Origin: Elusimicrobia bacterium HGW-Elusimicrobia-1
Lineage (GTDB): Bacteria > Elusimicrobiota > Endomicrobiia > PHAN01
Reading direction: 5' to 3'
Length of the DNA: 64,000 nucleotides
NCBI GenBank assembly: GCA_002841695.1
Contig: PHAN01000003.1
Location: 62,001 to 126,000, forward strand
Positions within the stretch are counted from its first letter, which is position 1. Every line of letters starts with the position of its first letter. Made by a program: the position numbers and the translations under genes. This document shows positions 15,730 through 24,290 of the stretch, one piece after another. The notes beneath the pieces were generated by a model. The model searched no databases and had not been told where the DNA came from. It saw only the letters and a list, made by a program, of their open reading frames with translations.

Positions 15730-16278
15730 GTGAGCATTAAAATAATCGCGCTGCCCGACGAGCGTCTTAAATTAAAATCCGCCCGTGTGGATGTTATAAC
15801 GCCGCGCGCGCTCGCTGTCGCGCTTTTGCTTTCCGACGCGCTGGATGAAATTCCTCACGCCGTGGGCATAGCGGCTCCGCAAATTGCCGAGCATTTAAGA
15901 GTAATCGCCGTCGACGCCGGCAAGTCCAAACATCCCTGTAATAATCGCGGCCGTTTGATTCTTATCAATCCGGAAATATCCGCTTCCTCGGGCAGAATGC
16001 TCTCGCGGGAGGGATGTATGAGCGTTCCGGGATTTCAGGGTATGGTAGAACGGGCTTCCGATATAAAAATCACCGCTCTGGCGCTGGATTCGCGTTTGAT
16101 AGCTCGAATCCGCTCGTGCAAATTGTCGTCGGGGTTGAGTTCGGGCGAAGCGGTTTCGGTATGCAAAAAAATCGTACCGGCAACCTTCCGTTCGTCGGGA
16201 TTTGAGGCGGTTGTTTTACAGCACGAGATAGACCATCTCGACGGAATTCTGTTTATCGACCGCATCAGACATATTTGA
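15730..16278 (+). CDS. def: Peptide deformylase
   Basis: 182 residues. All three motifs are recognisable: GIAAPQI (GxGxAAxQ with Ala for the second Gly), EGCMSVPG (metal Cys; usual form EGCLS) and VVLQHEIDHLDG (HExxH). Removes the formyl group from nascent proteins. The stretch between motifs 2 and 3 (about 120-157) is longer than usual and contains two extra cysteines. Start is GTG 15730. Confidence 0.9.
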   Translation: MSIKIIALPDERLKLKSARVDVITPRALAVALLLSDALDEIPHAVGIAAPQIAEHLRVIAVDAGKSKHPCNNRGRLILINPEISASSGRMLSREGCMSVPGFQGMVERASDIKITALALDSRLIARIRSCKLSSGLSSGEAVSVCKKIVPATFRSSGFEAVVLQHEIDHLDGILFIDRIRHI

Positions 16279-16293
16279 TTTTTTCTTTGTAGC

Positions 16294-16313
16294 GGCGGGA
16301 TTGCTATCCCGCC
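16294..16313. repeat. Short perfect hairpin GGCGGGAT/ATCCCGCC
   Basis: GGCGGGAT (16294-16301), loop TGCT and ATCCCGCC (16306-16313) follow def by 15 bases and are flanked by TTGTAGC. A second GC-rich inverted repeat (GGGCGCG/CGCGCC) comes next. It may end the def transcript, though no T-run follows. Confidence 0.7.
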
Positions 16314-16338
16314 CGCGGGCGCGTTTCCGCGCCGACCC

Positions 16339-16367
16339 TTGACAATCCTTCTTTCGTTTTGTATAAT
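16339..16367 (+). promoter_or_regulatory. Sigma70-type promoter of groES-groEL
   Basis: TTGACA (16339-16344), 17 bases, TATAAT (16362-16367). The last base of the -10 box is the first base of the CIRCE-like operator. Confidence 0.9.
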
Positions 16368-16393
16368 TAGCAATCAAGCAGCAGGACTGCTAA
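16367..16393 (+). promoter_or_regulatory. CIRCE-like operator (HrcA site) upstream of groES
   Basis: TTAGCAATC-N9-GACTGCTAA matches the CIRCE consensus TTAGCACTC-N9-GAGTGCTAA with one difference in each arm. It overlaps the -10 box and transcription start region, so a bound HrcA repressor would block the groESL promoter until heat stress. Confidence 0.85.
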
Positions 16394-16427
16394 AATAAAC
16401 CCACAGTGTCACAGGAGGTCAAAGCGT

Positions 16428-16718
16428 ATGAAATTGCAACCGCTCGGAGACAGGGTGCTGGTAAAAGCCCTTGAGCCAAAAGAAGTCAAGAAAGGCGGAA
16501 TCATCATTCCCGATACCGCAAAAGAAAAGCCGCAGGAAGGCGAGGTTATCGCCGTAGGCCCCGGCAAGAAGAACGATGAGGGCAAGGTGATGCCCATGAA
16601 TGTCAAAGTGAAAGATAAGGTACTCTTCGGCAAGTATTCCGGCACGGAAGTCAAGATCGAGAACGAAGATTATCTCATTATGAACGAAGACGACATCTAC
16701 GCCGTCATTCAGGAATAA
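16428..16718 (+). CDS. groES: Co-chaperonin GroES
   Basis: 96 residues. [20 protein letters not shown] is the signature start, and the mobile loop [16 protein letters not shown] that contacts GroEL is intact. Forms the heptameric lid of the chaperonin. AGGAGGT (16413-16419) is an excellent ribosome-binding site. First gene of the bicistronic heat-shock operon. Confidence 0.98.
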   Translation: MKLQPLGDRVLVKALEPKEVKKGGIIIPDTAKEKPQEGEVIAVGPGKKNDEGKVMPMNVKVKDKVLFGKYSGTEVKIENEDYLIMNEDDIYAVIQE

Positions 16719-16768
16719 AAGCAGTCGTATAATAATAAGGATAAAGTTTAAACGGAGGATTCAATAAT

Positions 16769-18385
16769 ATGGCAAAGCAAATAGTTTACACCGATGAAGC
16801 CCGCAGAAAAGTAAAAAACGGAGTCGACAAACTTTCCAACGTAGTCAAAGTCACGCTGGGCCCCAAAGGCCGCTACGTGGTGCTCGATAAAAAATTCGGC
16901 TCGCCCACGATAACCAACGACGGCGTTACCATAGCCAAAGAAGTGGAACTCGAAGACCCCTTCGAGAACATGGGCGCGCAACTCGTAAGAGAAGTCGCTT
17001 CCAAGACCAACGACGTTGCCGGAGACGGCACCACGACCGCCTGCGTTTTGGCGCAGTCGATTATCGCCGAGGGATTAAGAAACATCACCGCCGGCGCCAA
17101 TGCCATGCACGTAAAAAAAGGCATAGACAAAGCCGTAGCCGCGGTTGTGGAAGAAATCAAAAAGGTCTCCAAATCCGTCAAAGGCAAAGAAGAGATAGAG
17201 CAGATAGCGGCTATCTCGGCCAGCGACAAGGAAATCGGCAAACTCATAGCCAATGCCATGGACAAAGTCGGCAAGGACGGCGTAATTACCGTCGAAGAGG
17301 GAAAATCCGCCGAAACCACGCTCGACGTCGTCGAAGGTATGCAGTTCGACAGAGGTCACATCTCTCCGTACTTCGTAACGGATGCCGAGAGAATGGAAGC
17401 CGCCTACGACGATCCTTATATGGTCATCACCGATAAAAAAATATCGTCCATGCAGGACTTCCTGCCGCTTCTTGAAAAAATCGCGCAGACGGGACGTCCT
17501 TTCGTCCTCATAGCCGAGGACATCGAAGGCGAAGCGCTCGCTACCCTGGTGGTCAACAAACTCCGCGGCACGCTCAAAGTCGTGGCCGTAAAAGCCCCCG
17601 GATTCGGCGACCGTCGCAAAGAGATGCTTCAGGATATAGCGATATTGACCGGCGGACAGGTCATCTCCGAGGAAGCCGGAATGAAACTCGACAAAGCGGG
17701 CCTTGAGCTTCTGGGCAGCGCCAAGAGAGTTGTCGTCGACAAAGAGAACACGACCATTGTGTCCGGCAAGGGCGACAAGAAAGACATAGACAACCGCATC
17801 GCCCAAATCCGCAAGCAGATAGAAGAAACCAAGTCCGACTACGACAAAGAAAAACTGCAGGAACGTCTTGCCAAACTCGTCGGAGGAGTCGCCGTAATCA
17901 ACGTGGGCGCCGCCACCGAAACCGAGATGAAAACCAAAAAGTTCAAGATAGAAGACGCCATGCACGCCACCCGCGCGGGCGTGGAAGAAGGCATTGTTCC
18001 CGGCGGCGGAGTCGCTCTTTTGAGAGCAGCGACTGTCCTTGAAACAATGAAGGCCTCCGATATTGACGAGCAGACCGGCATTAACATTGTCCGTCGCGCG
18101 ATAGAGGAGCCCGTAAGGCAGATCGCCGAGAACGCCGGAGTGGACGGCGCCGTTGTCGTCGACAAGATAAAGGCCGGCAAGGACGCTAATTTCGGCTACA
18201 ACGCGGATACGCAGGAGTACTGCGATATGCTTAAGGCCGGAATAGTAGACCCCGTCAAGGTCACCCGCACGGCGCTTCAGAACGCGTCTTCGATAGCGGG
18301 TCTCCTGCTTACCACGGACGCTCTGATAACCGACTTGCCCGAGAAAAAAGAAAAAATGTCGATGCCTCCTATGCCCGAGTATTGA
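16769..18385 (+). CDS. groEL: Chaperonin GroEL
   Basis: 538 residues, standard length. ATP-site motifs [14 protein letters not shown] and [11 protein letters not shown] (with the catalytic Asp), [15 protein letters not shown] and [11 protein letters not shown] are intact. The C-terminal tail reads [15 protein letters not shown] and lacks the Gly-Gly-Met repeats usual in bacterial GroEL. It is 50 bases after groES with GGAGG at 16755, in the same operon. Confidence 0.98.
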   Translation: MAKQIVYTDEARRKVKNGVDKLSNVVKVTLGPKGRYVVLDKKFGSPTITNDGVTIAKEVELEDPFENMGAQLVREVASKTNDVAGDGTTTACVLAQSIIAEGLRNITAGANAMHVKKGIDKAVAAVVEEIKKVSKSVKGKEEIEQIAAISASDKEIGKLIANAMDKVGKDGVITVEEGKSAETTLDVVEGMQFDRGHISPYFVTDAERMEAAYDDPYMVITDKKISSMQDFLPLLEKIAQTGRPFVLIAEDIEGEALATLVVNKLRGTLKVVAVKAPGFGDRRKEMLQDIAILTGGQVISEEAGMKLDKAGLELLGSAKRVVVDKENTTIVSGKGDKKDIDNRIAQIRKQIEETKSDYDKEKLQERLAKLVGGVAVINVGAATETEMKTKKFKIEDAMHATRAGVEEGIVPGGGVALLRAATVLETMKASDIDEQTGINIVRRAIEEPVRQIAENAGVDGAVVVDKIKAGKDANFGYNADTQEYCDMLKAGIVDPVKVTRTALQNASSIAGLLLTTDALITDLPEKKEKMSMPPMPEY

Positions 18386-18413
18386 GCGTCAGGCAGGTTC
18401 GATAATAAATAAT

Positions 18414-18446
18414 GAAGGCCCTCGCGATAAGCGGGGGCTTTTCATT
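18414..18446 (+). terminator. Terminator of the groESL operon
   Basis: GGCCCTCGC-GATAA-GCGGGGGC hairpin followed by TTTTCATTTT, 29 bases after the groEL stop. Confidence 0.75.
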
Positions 18447-18451
18447 TTAAT

Positions 18452-18611
18452 AATTCCCCCTTAACAAAGGGGGATACAGGGGGTTGTGTTTTTCCCGGCG
18501 ATTTGACAACCCCCGTGCCTTGCGTTGGTTAGAAAATGAGAACTTGAAATTCCGGTTGTGTTTTTCCCGGCGATTTGACAACCCCCGTGCCCCCTTTTCT
18601 AAGGGGGAATT
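18452..18611. repeat. Palindromic CCCCCTT/AAGGGGG element with an internal 38-base direct repeat
   Basis: The ends AATTCCCCCTTA and TAAGGGGGAATT are inverted repeats, extended inward by AGGGGGTTGT and ACAACCCCC. Inside, 38 bases beginning GGTTGTGTTTTTCCCGGCGA and ending CAACCCCCGTGCC occur twice without difference (18482-18519 and 18554-18591), 34 bases apart. The region lies between the groESL terminator and the yggS promoter and has no gene. Confidence 0.88.
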
Positions 18612-18656
18612 TTGTTTATGCTTCACCGTCGGAACGCGCGTTTTTCTCTCTAAATA

Positions 18657-18665
18657 TGATATAAT
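18657..18665 (+). promoter_or_regulatory. Extended -10 promoter of yggS
   Basis: TGATATAAT is an extended -10 box (TGnTATAAT) ending 12 bases before the yggS ATG; no good -35 box is visible and the leader would be only about 5 bases. Confidence 0.5.
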
Positions 18666-18677
18666 AACGCTGATTTT

Positions 18678-19379
18678 ATGTCAGTATCCCTTCAGTTGGA
18701 AGATATCCGCAAAAGAATTGAAAGCGCCCGCCGAAGTCCGCGCCGACCGCCTCAAGCAGGTCCCGTCCGCTTGGTCTGCGTCACAAAAGGCGTCGCGGAA
18801 GACAAAGTCCGCGAGGCGATAGCCGCGGGCGTTCTGGACGTGGGCGAGAGTAAAGTTCAGGAGGCATCTTCCAAGCGCGTTCGTCTGGCTCAGGCCGCCG
18901 ATTCCGTGTCGTGGCATCTCATAGGGCATCTTCAGACGAACAAGGCCGCCCGGGCCGTTGCGATATTCGATTTGATACACTCTGTCGACAGTTCGCGGCT
19001 TGCCAGGGATATAAACTCGAAAGCCGGCGCCGCCGGCAAAATCCAGAATGTTCTCATAGAAGTAAAAATTTCAGGCGAAGATTCAAAGTATGGATGTTCA
19101 CCCAAGGCCGCGCCCGCTCTGGCAAAAGAAATTGCCGGCCTCAAGAATCTTAGATTGTGCGGCGTAATGGCGATGGCTCCGTATTTTGCCGATCCCGAGG
19201 ACGCCCGCCCGTATTTTGCCTCCGCCCGCAAGGTCTGCGAGGCCATACCGGAATCGCTTGCCGCCCCCAATCCTTATTCGGGGGTTCCGGTTCTTTCAAT
19301 GGGTATGTCCGGCGATTTTGAGGTGGCCATTGAAGAGGGGGCGAATATGGTTCGCATAGGGACTTCGATATTCAAGTAA
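18678..19379 (+). CDS. yggS: PLP homeostasis protein (YggS/YBL036C family)
   Basis: 233 residues, alanine racemase-like barrel without a second domain. LVCVTKGV holds the PLP lysine (usual form AVSK), followed by GESKVQEA (usual GENyvQE), WHLIGHLQTNKA, VLIEVKISGEDSKYG and LSMGMSGDFEVAIEEGANMVRIG. These are all family blocks. The protein buffers pyridoxal phosphate. It is paired with proC, 7 bases downstream, a conserved association. Confidence 0.94.
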   Translation: MSVSLQLEDIRKRIESARRSPRRPPQAGPVRLVCVTKGVAEDKVREAIAAGVLDVGESKVQEASSKRVRLAQAADSVSWHLIGHLQTNKAARAVAIFDLIHSVDSSRLARDINSKAGAAGKIQNVLIEVKISGEDSKYGCSPKAAPALAKEIAGLKNLRLCGVMAMAPYFADPEDARPYFASARKVCEAIPESLAAPNPYSGVPVLSMGMSGDFEVAIEEGANMVRIGTSIFK

Positions 19380-19386
19380 ATCCGAA

Positions 19387-20238
19387 ATGAAAAAAAATAA
19401 AATCACCGCCCGCGGAAAAATAGTTTTTATAGGCGCAGGCAAGATGGCCGAGGCGCTTATGTCCGCGGTTATATCCGCGGGGATTTCTCCGACGAGAATA
19501 GTCGCCGCCGACGTGTCGGCGGTCCGCCGCGCGGCTGTAAAGCGCAAATTCGGCGTATCCGTCGAGCGCGACAACTCCAAGGCCGTCGCCGGTTCTGCCG
19601 TAACTTTTTTGTGCGTCAAGCCGCAACAGTTATCCGCTGCGCTCGATGAAATTTCGACGGCGGTGTCCGCATCGGGTACGCTTGTCGTATCCATTGCGGC
19701 GGGGGTTGATTTGCGATCCATAGAGCGTAAGATTCCTGCCGCGCGCGTCATAAGGGCTATGCCCAACACGCCCGTAGCGGTCGGCGAAGGCGTTGTATGT
19801 TTCGCGCGAGGACGTCGGGCTACGGCAAAGGACGCCGCGCTGCTTAAAAGTTTGCTGGGCGGCTCCGCCCGTATGGCGGAACTTCCCGAAAATATGATCA
19901 ATGCCGTCACGGCAGTGACCGGTTCCGGCCCCGCGTATTTCTACTATTTCGCCGAGGCGCTGGAGTCGGCCGCCCGAACAATCGGTTTCGACGCTAAAAC
20001 GGCTTCCGCGCTTGTCGAGGCAACGGCTTCCGGCGCCGCGGCAATGATGGTTCGCGCGAATAAATCGCCTTCGGAGCTTCGCGCCGATGTGACATCGGCC
20101 GGCGGAACTACCGCCGCCGCAGTAAAAGTGTTCGACAGGGCTCGTCTGCCGCAAATTATTCGCGGAGCAGTCGATGCCGCGCGCAGGCGCGCGGAGGAGC
20201 TTTCCGGATCCGCGCGTAATTCCTTAAACGGAAAATAA
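19387..20238 (+). CDS. proC: Pyrroline-5-carboxylate reductase
   Basis: 283 residues. Rossmann motif FIGAGKMAEALMSAVI at the N-terminus, VKPQQL, RAMPNTPVAVGEG and the C-terminal dimer/active-site region TAVTGSGPAYFYYFAEALE with TSAGGTTAAAVKVFD. It carries out the last step of proline synthesis. The N-terminus has about ten extra basic residues (MKKNKITARGK) before the core. Confidence 0.95.
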   Translation: MKKNKITARGKIVFIGAGKMAEALMSAVISAGISPTRIVAADVSAVRRAAVKRKFGVSVERDNSKAVAGSAVTFLCVKPQQLSAALDEISTAVSASGTLVVSIAAGVDLRSIERKIPAARVIRAMPNTPVAVGEGVVCFARGRRATAKDAALLKSLLGGSARMAELPENMINAVTAVTGSGPAYFYYFAEALESAARTIGFDAKTASALVEATASGAAAMMVRANKSPSELRADVTSAGGTTAAAVKVFDRARLPQIIRGAVDAARRRAEELSGSARNSLNGK

Positions 20239-20259
20239 AAATCAGGAGGTAGTCGATCC

Positions 20260-20523
20260 ATGATGATAAAGGTCAGAGTGATACCGAACGCGAGGCGGAA
20301 CGAAATCATTTCGCGCATAGGAACCATTCTGAAAATCAACCTGATGTGCTCCACTTTCGCCGGAGCCACCAACCAGATGCTGCTGGACTTTCTCTCGGAT
20401 TTTTTTGAGACCGGCGACGGGAACGTCTTTTTAAGAAAAGGCGCCCGCGGTCGCGAAAAGACCATAGAGATTTGCGATCAATGCGAGGAACGTCTTCGTA
20501 AAATGCTCGATACCATCCCTTGA
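20260..20523 (+). CDS. DUF167 family protein (YggU-like)
   Basis: 87 residues with the DUF167 pattern: RVIPNARRNEI at the N-terminus, LKINLMCSTFAGATNQMLLD in the middle and VFLRKGARGREKTIEI, where relatives have a conserved GxxSRxK-type strand. Function unknown; the family is commonly found after yggS-proC as here. AGGAGGT (20244-20250) supports ATG 20260; a second ATG follows immediately. Confidence 0.85.
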   Translation: MMIKVRVIPNARRNEIISRIGTILKINLMCSTFAGATNQMLLDFLSDFFETGDGNVFLRKGARGREKTIEICDQCEERLRKMLDTIP

Positions 20524-20542
20524 TGTTCCGCCTTAACAGACC

Positions 20543-20721
20543 GTGTCGCAATTATCAAAAATCCAGTCATTCCCGAATGCCTGCCCTCGAATGTTTTTAT
20601 CGAGGGTTGTTATCCCCGATAAAGACATTCGGGGACGAATCCAGTCCCCAACGATAACATAACTTAACTGGATTCCCGTTTTCACGGGAATGACAAAACC
20701 AGAAAATGTTAATTGCGACAC
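20543..20721. mobile_element. MITE-like palindromic element with GTGTCGCAATTA ends
   Basis: Terminal inverted repeats GTGTCGCAATTA (20543-20554) and TAATTGCGACAC (20710-20721) are exact. Inside lie CAGTCATTCCCGAATGC and GGATTCCCGTTTTCACGGGA, the latter of the ATTCCC-N-GGGAAT form known from many genomes, and a GAATGTTTTTATCGAGGG/CCCCGATAAAGACATTC inverted repeat. No clear target duplication and no coding capacity. Confidence 0.8.
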
Positions 20722-20773
20722 ACGCTCTGATACACGGTATTTTCAAAAAAATGCCACGGTGTTTTCAAAAAAA

Positions 20774-21820
20774 ATGAAAGTACGCCCGCTCTATTTCAAA
20801 AACGACGCTTTATGGCTGCTCGACCAGAGGCTTTTACCCGGCCGCCTGAAATACGTGGCGTGCCGCGACTACGCTTCTACGGCCAAAGCCATCAAAGATA
20901 TGGTCATAAGAGGCGCTCCGGCAATCGGCTGCGCGGCGGCTTACGGATATTACCTGGCTTCCGTAGAAAAGGAATTCGATTCGTTCGATGCCCTGAGAAA
21001 ATATCTTTCCCGCGCCGCCGATGTCCTTAACGCGGCCCGCCCCACGGCGGTTAATCTCAAATGGGCCGTCACCAGAATGTCTCGCGCCGCGCTCGGCCGG
21101 TCGTCCGTGGACTCCGTCCACCGTCGACTCATCGCCGAGGCCGCATCCATTTACAAAGAAGATGAAGCGATGAACAAAAAAATCGGCGACCTCGGCGCCC
21201 GCCTCCTTTCCGGCAAATCCAGCGTACTGACGCATTGTAACGCCGGAGCTCTTGCCACCGCCGCCTACGGAACCGCTCTGGGCATAGTCCGTTCCGCCTT
21301 CCGCGCGGGGAAAATAAAAACAGTTTATGTCGACGAGACGAGGCCGTATCTTCAAGGCGCCCGGCTTACCGCGTGGGAACTTTCGCGCGAAAAAATTCCT
21401 CATTTTCTTATCACCGATAATATGGCCGGACACTTTATGTCCCGCGGCGACATAGACGCCGTTATCGTCGGCGCCGACCGCATTGCCCGCAACGGCGACA
21501 CTGCCAACAAGATAGGCACTTATTCGCTGGCGGTTCTAGCCGCGTATCACAGCATTCCTTTCTATGTCGCGGCCCCGTCTTCTACCATAGACCCGTCTAC
21601 GAAAAATGGCTCGCTCATACCCATAGAGGAGCGTTCCTCCGACGAGGTCACGCGGGTGTGCGGATGTCGTATCGCGCCGCGCGGCACCAAGGCGCTGCAT
21701 CCGGCTTTCGACGTAACACCTTCAAAACTTATAACGGCGATTGTAACCGAGCGGGGCGTGTTTCGCCCTCCTCATAAATTTAATCTGGATTTTTCACGGA
21801 AAGGCGGTTGTCATAAATGA
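20774..21820 (+). CDS. mtnA: S-methyl-5-thioribose-1-phosphate isomerase (MtnA family)
   Basis: 348 residues. MtnA blocks are intact: VIRGAPAIGCAAAYG, LTHCNAGALATAAYGTALG with the catalytic Cys, VDETRPYLQGARLTAWEL with the Arg/Thr substrate site, IVGADRIARNGDTANKIGTY with the catalytic Asp, and FDVTP. It isomerises methylthioribose-1-phosphate to the ribulose form in methionine salvage; related aldose-1-phosphates are possible substrates in some organisms. The frame extends upstream into the repeat at 20543, so ATG 20774 is used; no clear ribosome-binding site. Confidence 0.92.
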   Translation: MKVRPLYFKNDALWLLDQRLLPGRLKYVACRDYASTAKAIKDMVIRGAPAIGCAAAYGYYLASVEKEFDSFDALRKYLSRAADVLNAARPTAVNLKWAVTRMSRAALGRSSVDSVHRRLIAEAASIYKEDEAMNKKIGDLGARLLSGKSSVLTHCNAGALATAAYGTALGIVRSAFRAGKIKTVYVDETRPYLQGARLTAWELSREKIPHFLITDNMAGHFMSRGDIDAVIVGADRIARNGDTANKIGTYSLAVLAAYHSIPFYVAAPSSTIDPSTKNGSLIPIEERSSDEVTRVCGCRIAPRGTKALHPAFDVTPSKLITAIVTERGVFRPPHKFNLDFSRKGGCHK

Positions 21821-23010
21821 AGAAAAAATATGTCGCCGTATTGCTGCTTGTCGTATCGGCGGGGCTGTTTTGGCTGGGCAGGCAAATCGTCGCCGACGGC
21901 GCGCCGCCGGAAAATGCCGCCGATCCCGTTAAAAAGATTGTCAGGCGCGAGATAAAAAAACCGATGTTTGTCCGCGGCGTGCATTTGAGCGCCTGGGCGG
22001 CGGGCTCTAAGAATTCCCGCGCCCGCGTCGACAAGCTGCTCGAAGAAACGGAACTCAATCACGTCGTGGTCGCGATTAAAGAATACAAGGGCGACGTCTA
22101 CATAGCCGGTGTCGCGGATGTGGATAATCTCGTCGGCAGCATAAAGGCCGTGCCGGACATGGAAAGCTACATCGCCGGACTGAAGGCCAAAGGCATTTTC
22201 CCTTCGGCAAGAATAGTTGTCTTCAAGGACGATGCCGTCGCTCGCGCGAAACCCGAATGGGCCGTTAAAGACCCCGACGGCAACATCTGGCATGACCGCA
22301 AGAAAATCGCCTGGACAGATCCTTACAACCGCGAAGTATGGGACTATAATATTAAAATCGCCGAACGCGCCGCACAGCTGGGCTTCGACGAAATACAGTT
22401 CGACTACATACGCTTTCCGTCCGACGGCAACACGCGACTGTGCCGCTACTCGGTGCGTCATAGTTCCGTAGCCGCCGCGGCCGCTCTGGCGGACTTTCTT
22501 GCTTACGCGCGCGAACGTCTTAAACCTTACGGCGTAGACATCTCCATCTGCGTGTTCGGCCTCACGACGACTTCGTCGCACGATCTTGGCATCGGACAGA
22601 GAATAGTCGATATGTCCGCATCTATCGACGCCGTGTGCCCGATGGTTTATCCCTCTCATTACAACCCCGGCGAATACGGCCTCGCAAGTCCCAACGCCGA
22701 ACCGTACAAGACCGTCTATTTCAGTATATCCGGCGCCGCGAAGCGACTGGGCGACATGCGCACAAAGATAAGACCTTATCTGCAGGATTTTTCGCTGGGG
22801 CACAAATACGGAGCGAAGGAAGTCCGCGACCAGATACAGGCCTGCTATGACGCCGGCGTGTACCAGTGGCTTTTGTGGGATCCGAAATGTCGCTACACCC
22901 GCGACGCGCTTGAATCAAAAGAATCCTACGGGCGATTCGTAAAAGAATGGAAAAATATTCCGCCTGCAAGTTCTATAAAGCCCGCCGAAGTTCCCGGCGG
23001 TAATCAATAA
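21817..23010 (+). CDS. Putative glycoside hydrolase (DUF4015), secreted or membrane-anchored
   Basis: 397 residues with an N-terminal signal/anchor (about 5-22). The rest matches the DUF4015 TIM-barrel: VRGVHLSAWAAG, VVVAIKEYKGDVY, DPYNREVWDYNIKIAERA, FDEIQFDYIRFPSDG with candidate acidic catalytic residues, and VCPMVYPSHYNPGEYG. The family is thought to act on alpha-linked polysaccharides, but activity is unproven. It overlaps mtnA by ATGA; sua5 follows. Confidence 0.82.
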   Translation: MKKKYVAVLLLVVSAGLFWLGRQIVADGAPPENAADPVKKIVRREIKKPMFVRGVHLSAWAAGSKNSRARVDKLLEETELNHVVVAIKEYKGDVYIAGVADVDNLVGSIKAVPDMESYIAGLKAKGIFPSARIVVFKDDAVARAKPEWAVKDPDGNIWHDRKKIAWTDPYNREVWDYNIKIAERAAQLGFDEIQFDYIRFPSDGNTRLCRYSVRHSSVAAAAALADFLAYARERLKPYGVDISICVFGLTTTSSHDLGIGQRIVDMSASIDAVCPMVYPSHYNPGEYGLASPNAEPYKTVYFSISGAAKRLGDMRTKIRPYLQDFSLGHKYGAKEVRDQIQACYDAGVYQWLLWDPKCRYTRDALESKESYGRFVKEWKNIPPASSIKPAEVPGGNQ

Positions 23011-23018
23011 CCCCGAAT

Positions 23019-24050
23019 ATGAAGATAGTCCGTTCCGATTCCCGACGAGGCATTCAATACGCCGCGTCGGTGATTAAGAGCGGCGGCGTCGTCGTTTTTC
23101 CTACCGAGACGGTCTACGGCATGGGCGCCGACGCTTTTAATCCCGCCGCCTGCCGCAGAATATTCCGCATTAAAGGCCGTCCGTCGAACAATCCTCTTAT
23201 CGTGCACGTGGCTTCGGTCTCATGGGTCGGGCTTTTGGCGCGCGACATACCTTGCGCGGCTTCCGTTCTGATGAAACGTTTCTGGCCGGGGCCGCTGACG
23301 CTGGTGCTTAAAAAAAGAAAAGAAGTTTCTTGCGCGGTAACGGGCGGTCTTGATACCGTGGCCGTCAGGATGCCGTCTTCGCGCGCGGCGCTGGATTTCA
23401 TAAAAGCCGCGGGCGTTCCCATCGCCGCTCCCAGCGCGAATGTTTCGGGGCGGGTAAGTCCCGTGGCGCACGCGGATGTCGTCGACGATTTTTCGGCGCG
23501 CCCGAAGCGCGGGCCGTCGCCGGACGTGCTCATCGCGGGAGGGCGCAGCCGCCGCGGAATGGAATCGACCATAGTGGATCTTTCCAGGCGCCGCCCCGCG
23601 ATACTGCGCCACGGTTCGATTACGGCCGAGGCCGTGGCGGACGCGCTGGGAATATCTGCGGAAGAATTGCTGCGCCGACGCCTCGCCGCAGGGGCCGTCG
23701 AGGCGCCGGGAATGTTGAAAGCGCATTACCGTCCGCGGATACCTCTGGTGGTTTTCTCCACCGCCGCCGCGATGAAAAAAAATCTTCTGGCGGGCCGGTT
23801 TCCGTATCCGCATAAGGCGGTTTTCGTTATTTCGCCGTCCAAGATGACGGCTGTTTTCCGTCGCGCCGGTTTTGCCGCGGAAGGATTCCGCGGTTCAGCC
23901 GAGTTGTCGCGGAATCTTTATTATCTTTTAAGAAAGGCCGCCAAGTCGCGCGCAAGAGTTATTGCGGCGCCCCTTCTTGCCGGCGCCGGTCTTGCGCGCG
24001 CGGTAAACGACCGCCTTCGCCGCGCGGCGTCCGAAATTACCCTCGGATAG
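23019..24050 (+). CDS. sua5: Threonylcarbamoyl-AMP synthase, Sua5 type
   Basis: 343 residues: a YrdC domain (about 8-205) with GGVVVFPTETVYGMGADA, IKGRPSNNPLIVHV and AAPSANVSGRVSP, followed by a Sua5 C-terminal domain beginning around APGMLKAHYRPRIPLVVF. The enzyme makes threonylcarbamoyl-AMP for the t6A modification of tRNAs that read ANN codons. No partner tsaD/B/E genes are in the window. Confidence 0.93.
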   Translation: MKIVRSDSRRGIQYAASVIKSGGVVVFPTETVYGMGADAFNPAACRRIFRIKGRPSNNPLIVHVASVSWVGLLARDIPCAASVLMKRFWPGPLTLVLKKRKEVSCAVTGGLDTVAVRMPSSRAALDFIKAAGVPIAAPSANVSGRVSPVAHADVVDDFSARPKRGPSPDVLIAGGRSRRGMESTIVDLSRRRPAILRHGSITAEAVADALGISAEELLRRRLAAGAVEAPGMLKAHYRPRIPLVVFSTAAAMKKNLLAGRFPYPHKAVFVISPSKMTAVFRRAGFAAEGFRGSAELSRNLYYLLRKAAKSRARVIAAPLLAGAGLARAVNDRLRRAASEITLG

Positions 24051-24091
24051 ATTTTGCCGTAATGTGATTTTTAATATGTTTCCGCGCGGCC

Positions 24092-24120
24092 TTGTTTTTT
24101 GCCGAGTTTTGTGTTATAAT
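24092..24120 (+). promoter_or_regulatory. Promoter of the LPP20 lipoprotein gene
   Basis: TTGTTT (24092-24097), 17 bases, TATAAT (24115-24120). A repeat element (24141-24290) now lies between this promoter and the ribosome-binding site at 24296. Confidence 0.65.
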
Positions 24121-24140
24121 AAAAAAATCAATCGCAATTT

Positions 24141-24290
24141 GAGTCAATTGAAAAAGTGTCCAAAATGTCACCCTGAACGGAGTGAAGGGTCTCCCACCTG
24201 CGGGTGGTCGTCGGAAGACGAGATTCTTCGCGGAGTTTATCCTGAGGCATTATGAGATTCTTCGCTACGCTCAGAATGACGCCGCCGAAT
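24141..24290. mobile_element. Truncated MITE-like element (relative of 40496-40717, inverted)
   Basis: Begins GAGTCAATTGAAAAAGTGTC, which is the inverse of the right end of the element at 40496-40717, and continues with GTCACCCTGAACGGAGTGAA, GAGATTCTTCGCGGAGTTTA and a TTCTTCGCTACGCTCAGAATG segment shared with it. The opposite terminal repeat is missing, so the right end is lost. It forms most of the leader of the lipoprotein mRNA. Confidence 0.82.

Noticed and set aside
17075-17965. A 296-codon minus-strand frame opposite groEL
   Set aside because: Antisense shadow of a highly conserved gene; no recognisable protein features.
18482-18591. Minimal CRISPR array
   Set aside because: Only two units, embedded in a larger inverted repeat, and no cas genes; reported only as an unusual direct repeat.
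20690-20773. N-terminal extension of MtnA from an ATG at 20690
   Set aside because: The extension would be translated from the repeat element and has no counterpart in the family.
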